Of a stretch of DNA of 11,882 nt, positions 7,620 to 11,882 are shown one piece after another. How positions within the stretch are numbered: the first letter of the stretch is position 1; the number at the start of each line of letters is the position of its first letter. This DNA is from Bacteroidales bacterium. GTDB lineage: Bacteria; Bacteroidota; Bacteroidia; Bacteroidales; Muribaculaceae. The position numbers and the translations under genes are program-made. A model generated the notes under the pieces. That model saw only the letters and a program-made list of their open reading frames with translations, had not been told where the DNA came from and did not search any database. The stretch lies in NCBI GenBank assembly GCA_900767075.1, contig CAAFXX010000277.1:1-11882 (forward strand), read 5' to 3'.

Positions 7620-7697
7620 GGGCGATTAGCTCAGCTGGTTTAGAGCGTCTGCCTTACAAGCAGAGGGTCTGCGGTTCGAATCCGTAATCGCCCACCA
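7620..7697 (+). tRNA. tRNA-Val, anticodon UAC (TAC)
   Basis: A complete cloverleaf can be drawn. The acceptor stem GGGCGAT (7620-7626) pairs with ATCGCCC (7687-7693). The D arm is GCTC/GAGC. The anticodon stem TCTGC/GCAGA encloses loop CTTACAA with anticodon TAC at 7655-7657, which reads valine GUA and GUG codons. The T arm TGCGG/CCGTA holds TTCGAAT. The discriminator base is A, and the CCA end is encoded (7695-7697). It has a consensus promoter and its own terminator, and is the only plus-strand gene in the window. Confidence 0.97.
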
Positions 7698-7729
7698 AAG
7701 AGTCTTTTCAAATGAAAAGACTCTTTTTT
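7698..7729 (+). terminator. Intrinsic terminator of tRNA-Val
   Basis: AAGAGTCTTTTCA and TGAAAAGACTCTT form a stem of 12-13 bp with a tiny AA-centred loop, followed by TTTTTTG. The stem begins directly behind the encoded CCA. Because the 5' arm begins with A residues it could also stop minus-strand transcripts. Confidence 0.88.
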
Positions 7730-7777
7730 GTATACATCCCTTCCACCACCTCCTATACATCAGCAAACCGAAATCAC

Positions 7778-7815
7778 GAAAAAAGCCGGGGAAGCGCATC
7801 GCTCCCTCGGCTTTT
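7778..7815 (-). terminator. Intrinsic terminator of the coiled-coil protein gene
   Basis: Arms AAAAGCCG and CGGCTTTT continue inward with GGGA/TCCC and GCG/CGC, with one bulged A and a CAT loop. On the minus strand the hairpin is followed by TTTTTTCG. It lies about 50 bases past the stop of the 309-residue gene. Between this hairpin and the tRNA terminator (7730-7777) I see nothing. Confidence 0.82.
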
Positions 7816-7867
7816 CCGTATTATTAACCCTTTATTATATTAACTGTTTATTTCTTCTTTCTACTAT

Positions 7868-8797
7868 TTATTTCTTCATTGTGTAATGGCGCGAGGCGAG
7901 TCTGTAGCCGTCGCAGAATACCTCTACGGTATAGTCACCGGGTGTAAGGGTGGTGTTCACATCCCAATAGACAGTCACCGACATCTCTTCGTTGGCATAT
8001 TCGACCCTACGGTGAGAAGTCGACTGCACGGAACTTCCGTCAATCTGGAAATTGCCTCCCGAACCGAGCAGCGTCCCTTCCGGCGACAAAATGCGGATAT
8101 AGAAATCCTTCATTCCCGGAGCCGCGGTATTATTGGGACTGACAGTGAAGCTCACACCAAGCTGACGGGCTTTGGTGATATTCTTTTCATTCTTACCTTT
8201 TTTATTATAGGCATGGAAACTGACGTTGGTGATGTTGAGCTTCCTGGCGAGAGTCACGGTCTTCGTCAGTTCGGCGTTGCTGGCAGTGGCCTGTGTAACT
8301 TGACTTGAAAGGCGCTCATTATTCTGCCGCACTTCCTGAATCTCCTGCTTCAAGCCCTCGTTTTCCTCGCCGAGACGCTTTATTTCCTCCAGGTAATGCT
8401 TCACGATATTCTTGAGAGTGGCGATTTCCCCCTCAAGCTGCTTTATCTTGGCGCGGCTCGCCGCCATGTTGCGTGAATTTTTAGCCTTCTCGTCGTTGAG
8501 TTCCTGAATGAGACCTTCCACTTTCATGCGCGCCTCGTTATATTTCTGCACGAGCGAGTCATTCTTCAGATAGATCTGTTGCCCCTCGTACTGATTGAAA
8601 TCAGCATTGAGCTGGTTGAACTCATTTGTAAGGAGCAACTGATCGTTGGCGACAGCCAGACTGTCGGCGCGCGCCACGGCATCATTGGCAGCCTGAATGC
8701 TTTTATTGTTGCTCACGATAAGCACGACAATCAAAGCTATGATGCAGACCAGTGTCGCACCGGCCCCTATGAACAATATCTTGAAATTCTTATTCAT
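7868..8797 (-). CDS. Membrane-anchored coiled-coil protein with C-terminal beta domain, function unknown
   Basis: I do not recognise a named family for this 309-residue protein. An uncleaved-looking membrane helix lies at about residues 7-29, with a short basic start (MNKNFK), so the rest is probably periplasmic. Residues about 35-75 are polar; about 80-185 form a long coiled coil with regular Leu/Ile spacing (for example IKQLEGEIATLKNIVKHYLEEIKRLGEENEGLKQE, residues 118-152, in part). Residues about 188-309 look like a beta-sandwich: FTVSPNNTAAPGMKDFYIRIL, then SVTVYWDV, then LTPGDYTVEVFCDGYRLASRHY. The PGDYTVEVF pattern resembles immunoglobulin-like or fibronectin-like folds. It is a single-gene unit with its own promoter and terminator. 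Roles in envelope scaffolding or spanning are possible but are only inference. Confidence 0.85.
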   Translation of the reverse strand: MNKNFKILFIGAGATLVCIIALIVVLIVSNNKSIQAANDAVARADSLAVANDQLLLTNEFNQLNADFNQYEGQQIYLKNDSLVQKYNEARMKVEGLIQELNDEKAKNSRNMAASRAKIKQLEGEIATLKNIVKHYLEEIKRLGEENEGLKQEIQEVRQNNERLSSQVTQATASNAELTKTVTLARKLNITNVSFHAYNKKGKNEKNITKARQLGVSFTVSPNNTAAPGMKDFYIRILSPEGTLLGSGGNFQIDGSSVQSTSHRRVEYANEEMSVTVYWDVNTTLTPGDYTVEVFCDGYRLASRHYTMKK

Positions 8798-8837
8798 AAT
8801 CGCAATGATTCTGAGAATCCGTTTTATATTATAACGA

Positions 8838-8869
8838 CAAAATTAACAAAATGCCTCCGCATTTGCAAA
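8838..8869 (-). promoter_or_regulatory. Promoter of the coiled-coil protein gene
   Basis: On the minus strand TTTG (8869-8866), a 20-base spacer and TAATTTTG (8845-8838) match the Bacteroidota consensus exactly. The expected start near 8832 gives a leader of about 35 bases before the ATG at 8797. Confidence 0.8.
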
Positions 8870-8878
8870 TGCAGAGGC
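8853..8878. repeat. 26-base interrupted palindrome over the -33 element
   Basis: GCCTC and GAGGC flank a perfect 14-base palindrome GCATTTGCAAATGC, with one mismatched pair (C8858/A8873). The centre covers the -33 TTTG of the coiled-coil gene promoter. Such placement suits an operator for a dimeric repressor; a hairpin role is also possible. Confidence 0.55.
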
Positions 8879-8884
8879 GGATAT

Positions 8885-8928
8885 GCCGCATATATGGAGG
8901 GGTATAATGCCGTATATAGCCGTATATA
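8885..8928. repeat. Tandem 10-base repeat upstream of the coiled-coil gene promoter
   Basis: GCCGTATATA occurs twice back to back (8909-8918 and 8919-8928), and a one-mismatch copy GCCGCATATA lies at 8885-8894. The array sits between the lipoprotein terminator and the coiled-coil gene promoter. Its function is not known; it might bind a regulator. Confidence 0.5.
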
Positions 8929-8932
8929 AAGG

Positions 8933-8968
8933 AGAATCGGTGAATCCCGGACGGGAATCACCGATTCT
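8933..8968 (-). terminator. Hairpin terminator of the small lipoprotein gene
   Basis: The arms AGAATCGGTGAATCCCG (8933-8949) and CGGGAATCACCGATTCT (8952-8968) pair over 17 positions with a single A/A mismatch. The minus-strand tail is CCTTTATATA, a weak T-run. It lies about 33 bases past the lipoprotein stop. Confidence 0.65.
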
Positions 8969-9001
8969 TAAATTGACTTTCGTCTTGCTGTATTCAGCTG
9001 A

Positions 9002-9208
9002 TTACTGAGCGGCAGCAGCTGAGTCAACTGCAACAGCAGCTTCAGCGGTAACAGTTGTGTCACCTACAGTGTCAACAGTCTCAACAACCTCTTCTGCAAC
9101 AGCTGCGAGTGTGTCAACTGTATCTGTGGCCTCAGCCTTCTTGCTTCCACCGCAAGAAACCATTGCTACGCTGAAAAGAACAGCAAGCGATAAAACTACT
9201 TTCTTCAT
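9002..9208 (-). CDS. Small lipoprotein with acidic low-complexity tail
   Basis: This 68-residue protein has a lipoprotein signal peptide, MKKVVLSLAVLFSVAMVSC, with the lipobox ending at Cys19, so the mature form is about 50 residues and attached to membrane by lipid. After Lys23-Lys24 no basic or aromatic residue follows. The tail consists almost only of Ala, Val, Thr, Asp, Glu and a few Ser, with repeated TVDT/TVGDTT-like steps and ten acidic residues, ending AVDSAAAAQ. Such a tail is probably disordered. AAAGAG a few bases upstream of the ATG is a good ribosome binding site. A -7 box lies about 53 bases upstream and a hairpin follows, so it is probably a single-gene unit. I know of no defined function; a highly expressed envelope lipoprotein is a reasonable guess. 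Confidence 0.8.
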   Translation of the reverse strand: MKKVVLSLAVLFSVAMVSCGGSKKAEATDTVDTLAAVAEEVVETVDTVGDTTVTAEAAVAVDSAAAAQ

Positions 9209-9260
9209 CTCTTTAAAATTTAAAATAATAAAACAATATTTTTTGCTATCAAAAACGCTG

Positions 9261-9268
9261 CAAAGTTA
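9261..9268 (-). promoter_or_regulatory. -7 box of the small lipoprotein gene
   Basis: TAACTTTG on the minus strand is identical to the tRNA-Val -7 box. No good TTTG lies 19-21 bases upstream, so the promoter is incomplete by consensus. The leader to the ATG at 9208 would be about 45-50 bases and is very A/T-rich. The rest of 9269-9386 holds only A/T-rich sequence with one weak 8-bp hairpin (9336-9355). Confidence 0.55.
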
Positions 9269-9386
9269 ATACAAATTTTAATTCGCAGAATGTTTTTGAG
9301 TGTTTTTTTTACAAAATCGGTGAAATTTTAAACTTTTTAACAATTATTTGTTAAATTAACCGTGTTTTTAACGATTAGACTCTGTT

Positions 9387-11882
9387 TTATAACGCGATTT
9401 TTCTGCTTTCGGTTCCCGCCTTTACGATATATGTTCCGGCAGGCAGAGATATGCGGTGGCTCGGAGCGGCTGCTTCCTTGGCGCGCAAGGCACCGTCGAT
9501 GCCGTAGACACTGACTTCAGAAGCGCATCCGTCGATATAGAGACATCCTCCGTAAGCGGTTACCGTCACGCCGCCGTCAGCCGCCTCAACATCGCGGACC
9601 TCGCTCACGTCGTTGGAGCCAATCACAACGTAACTGTTGGCAGGAACGATCACACGTCCGTTCATAGCCGAGAAGGAGGGCTCTGTTCCGTATGATTTCG
9701 AAAGGATGCGGTAATTGCCGTCGCTGGCACTTCCGAAAGTGACCGTGGCAGTAATACCAGAGGTAACCGAAGGATTGATCACGGCGATCAACTCCTTGCT
9801 GCCGTATGTGGAGCGGATCACGCGCTGTGTCCAGCCGGAGCAGCTCATTGTATAGGAAGCGTCTGAGCCGAAAAGCTCAGGATTGCCGAGGCGCACGGCA
9901 ATCAGCTCGCGGTAGCTCTGGACGATGCCGGCGTTGGTCGGGTTGTCGAGCAGACTCCAGTTCACGATCTTCGGGCTTGTATTGTTGCCGCCGTTGGAAT
10001 CCTTCGTATTCTGGGCGTTGCCCATCTCCGAGAACTGCCATATCATATGCGAGCCGGGAGCAAGTATCATCTGCGCCGCAGCCGAGGCGAGGCGGCGTGC
10101 GGCGGCGCCGGGATTATTCTTCACCTCATTCACGCCGAACTGTTTCTGCTTGTAGGCGAGGCGCTGCTCGTCGTGGCTCTCGAGATACGCCACCGTCGAA
10201 CCGGCGGTCCTGCCGTCGCGCAACGCCCACATGCGCTCGAGCGATGCATCAGAGCTGTATCCCATGGCATACTGGCAGCCCGAGTTGTTGACATTAGCCC
10301 AGTTGAGCTCACCATCGGCAGCCATCTCGTTCTCCTCTTTCGCGCCGGCAAGGTTCTCGTTGATGAAATATGCTGTGGGATCGACCTCGCGCATCACGTC
10401 GTGGAGACGCTTCATGTTGCGCACGCGCGAAGCATTGTATGCGTTTGTGGCGCTATCCGACGAAGAGGCATAGGAATCGTTGTCGCCGAGACCCTTCACG
10501 AGATCGAAACGGAAACCGTCGACACGAAATTCCTCCATCCAGTATCTGAGCACGTCGTCCCACTGCTGACGGACAAGGGGATAGCCCTGGTTCCAGTCGT
10601 TAAGCACGCTGTAGGCGTGCGGAGCCGTGGCGTTATAGAAAGGATTCGAGCCGACGGGATACATCCTGTACCAGGGATGCTGCCAGTCGCTCTGGTTGAA
10701 CACCATGTCGAGAATAACGGCTATGCCTTCGGCATGACATTTGTCGATGAACTCCTTGTAATCGGCAGCCGTACCGTAAGCCTTGTCGATGGCGAAATAA
10801 TAGTTGGGGTTATATCCCCAGGAATTGTTGCCGTTGAACTCGCAGATAGGGAGCAGCTCGACTGCGTTCACACCGAGGCTCTTTATATAAGGAATCTTTC
10901 CGATGGCGGCACGCACGGTGCCGTCGCCGAGGCTCTTCCCTTCAGTTCCCGTAAAATCACGGAAAAGCATCTCATATATCACGAGGTCGGTCTGGGCGGG
11001 ACGTTTGAAATCATTTGTCTGCCATTCGTAGGCGCCGAAATTGTCATCGAAGACAGCCACGGTGCCCGAAGCACCCTTTCCGACAGGAAATTCCGGCATG
11101 TCGGGATAGACTGAGGCAGGGATATTCTTGTCGTCGCTCTCAACGAGCACAAGGCGTGCATAGGGATCGCCGACAGCGGTCTCGCCGTCGACCACATAAT
11201 AATATATCACGGGAGATCCGGCAGGAATGCCCGACACCGTCTTCGTGAAATAGCGGAATGAAGCGCCGTCGATAGTCTTGTCGACATAATCCATCGACTG
11301 CGCCGTCACCGGCTTGTAATCATTCCAGTTGCCCAAGAGCAGGACATTGCTCTTGCCCGGAGCCGCGATGCAGAAAGAGAGGGAGCCGTCGGCGTTGCGC
11401 GTTGCGCCCTGGGCGGGAAGCGTCTGCGATGCTGCGGGCTGCGCGGGCCCCACATAGCAATAGTCGAGCGACTGTGAAATGGTTCCTTCGGCACTGGCGT
11501 CGGCAGTGGCAGTCACCGTATAGTCACCGAAGGAGGGGAAGGTATACGAACCCTGGACCGAGGTGGTTCCGGACTGCGTGGCTATCGTGCTTCCGTTGAC
11601 GGAAATCGTGATTGTGGCGGCACGCGTGGAAGCGGCAGTGAAGGTAACTTGACCGGTAGCCGATGTAACGACCTGGCTCTTTGCGGAAGAGGTCAGGGCG
11701 AGCTGGAAACCGCTGTCGACGACGTCGACAAAGATATCGCCGTTGCTTTCGGTCTTACCCTCGCGCTTGCAGTCGCCCGTGCGGAACACGAAAGCGAGCT
11801 GCTTCACCGTCTCATTGGCGGCGACACCGTAATAGCTACGGATATCGCCGATGGTAAGCTTCCAGAGGTTCGGACCCTCGTA
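9387..11882 (-). CDS. GH13 alpha-amylase-family protein with C-terminal sorting-like domain (N-terminus beyond window)
   Basis: The frame is open to the right edge and gives 831 residues; the GTG at 11807 is internal, since YEGPNLWKLTIGDIRSYYGV before it is part of the N-terminal domain seen in Bacteroidota amylases. Fragment numbering: N-terminal E-set domain up to about 55; an Ig-like segment to about 140; a CBM48-like domain with LLLGNWNDYKPV (about 165-245); and the GH13 barrel (about 300-650). The barrel has region I DMVFNQ (392-397), nucleophile Asp460 in GFRFD, acid/base Glu509 in FINENLAG and His570-Asp571 in LESHDEQR. A beta domain follows, and a tail (about 789-831) with SVYGIDG and ISLPAGTYIVKAG resembles type IX secretion sorting domains. 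It probably cleaves alpha-1,4-glucans such as starch or glycogen outside the cell or in the envelope. The usual His ending region I is Gln, and that ending region II is Gly. Confidence 0.9.
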   Translation of the reverse strand, partial: YEGPNLWKLTIGDIRSYYGVAANETVKQLAFVFRTGDCKREGKTESNGDIFVDVVDSGFQLALTSSAKSQVVTSATGQVTFTAASTRAATITISVNGSTIATQSGTTSVQGSYTFPSFGDYTVTATADASAEGTISQSLDYCYVGPAQPAASQTLPAQGATRNADGSLSFCIAAPGKSNVLLLGNWNDYKPVTAQSMDYVDKTIDGASFRYFTKTVSGIPAGSPVIYYYVVDGETAVGDPYARLVLVESDDKNIPASVYPDMPEFPVGKGASGTVAVFDDNFGAYEWQTNDFKRPAQTDLVIYEMLFRDFTGTEGKSLGDGTVRAAIGKIPYIKSLGVNAVELLPICEFNGNNSWGYNPNYYFAIDKAYGTAADYKEFIDKCHAEGIAVILDMVFNQSDWQHPWYRMYPVGSNPFYNATAPHAYSVLNDWNQGYPLVRQQWDDVLRYWMEEFRVDGFRFDLVKGLGDNDSYASSSDSATNAYNASRVRNMKRLHDVMREVDPTAYFINENLAGAKEENEMAADGELNWANVNNSGCQYAMGYSSDASLERMWALRDGRTAGSTVAYLESHDEQRLAYKQKQFGVNEVKNNPGAAARRLASAAAQMILAPGSHMIWQFSEMGNAQNTKDSNGGNNTSPKIVNWSLLDNPTNAGIVQSYRELIAVRLGNPELFGSDASYTMSCSGWTQRVIRSTYGSKELIAVINPSVTSGITATVTFGSASDGNYRILSKSYGTEPSFSAMNGRVIVPANSYVVIGSNDVSEVRDVEAADGGVTVTAYGGCLYIDGCASEVSVYGIDGALRAKEAAAPSHRISLPAGTYIVKAGTESRKIAL

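Noticed and set aside
7477..7620. preQ1 riboswitch upstream of queA
   Set aside because: I looked for a preQ1-type hairpin with an A-rich tail near the queA start and found only the perfect palindrome, which lacks that arrangement.
7620..7697. tRNA-Val as an integration site for a mobile element
   Set aside because: No integrase gene or direct repeat of the tRNA 3' end is present in the window; the neighbours are housekeeping genes.
8807..8819. 13-base GATTCTGAGAATC palindrome before the coiled-coil gene start
   Set aside because: Too short and with a one-base centre; close to the ribosome binding region, but not distinct from chance.
9336..9355. 8-bp A/T-only hairpin past the amylase stop, possible terminator
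   Set aside because: The stem TTTAACAA/TTGTTAAA is weak and is not followed by a T-run on the minus strand. Chance is likely in this A/T-rich stretch.
10047..11114. 355-codon open frame on the plus strand inside the amylase gene
   Set aside because: It lies fully antisense to a conserved GH13 catalytic domain, has no ribosome binding site or promoter, and its translation shows no domain-like pattern. Long antisense frames are expected from biased codon use.
11805..11807. GTG as the amylase start codon
   Set aside because: The frame stays open to the window edge and the 25 upstream residues fit the N-terminal domain; no signal peptide follows the GTG.

Overview
The window looks like the chromosome of a gut Bacteroidales bacterium, most likely a Muribaculaceae-type lineage (inference). 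The evidence is promoters of the Bacteroidota type (TTTG, 20 bases, TAnnTTTG), A-rich ribosome binding regions, a MacB-like exporter layout with two separate permeases, a GH13 amylase with stacked N-terminal domains and a type IX-like C-terminal sorting tail, and a base composition near 50% G+C. All protein genes lie on the minus strand; the only plus-strand gene is a tRNA.

Layout, read in the direction of transcription from the right edge: (1) 9387-11882, a GH13 alpha-amylase-family protein whose N-terminus lies beyond the window. (2) 9002-9208, a 68-residue lipoprotein with an acidic low-complexity tail. (3) 7868-8797, a membrane-anchored coiled-coil protein of unknown function with its own promoter and terminator. 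(4) 7620-7697 on the plus strand, tRNA-Val(UAC) with a consensus promoter and strong terminator, divergent from (5) queA (6214-7476) and aroA (4826-6217). These two overlap by 4 bases, so queuosine tRNA modification and the shikimate pathway are translationally linked. (6) After a terminator that shares its DNA with a promoter, a tripartite export operon runs to the left edge: periplasmic adaptor (3459-4709), ABC ATPase (2785-3459), permease A (1443-2732), permease B (190-1434) and the first 48 codons of a TolC-type outer-membrane protein (1-144). The adaptor, ATPase, two permeases and outer-membrane channel would span the whole envelope; the substrate cannot be read from sequence.

Two long open frames begin at TTG upstream of better ATG starts (adaptor at 4709, queA at 7476), and permease B is better started at 1434 than at the GTG at 1446. 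The amylase frame stays open to base 11882, so the GTG at 11807 is not its start.

I found no mobile element, CRISPR array, phage gene or defence cassette, and nothing that clearly amounts to an undescribed system. The best leads are the uncharacterised coiled-coil protein and its palindrome-covered promoter, the perfect 20-base palindrome between queA and tRNA-Val, the overlapping terminator and promoter before the exporter operon, and the sorting tail and motif changes of the amylase.
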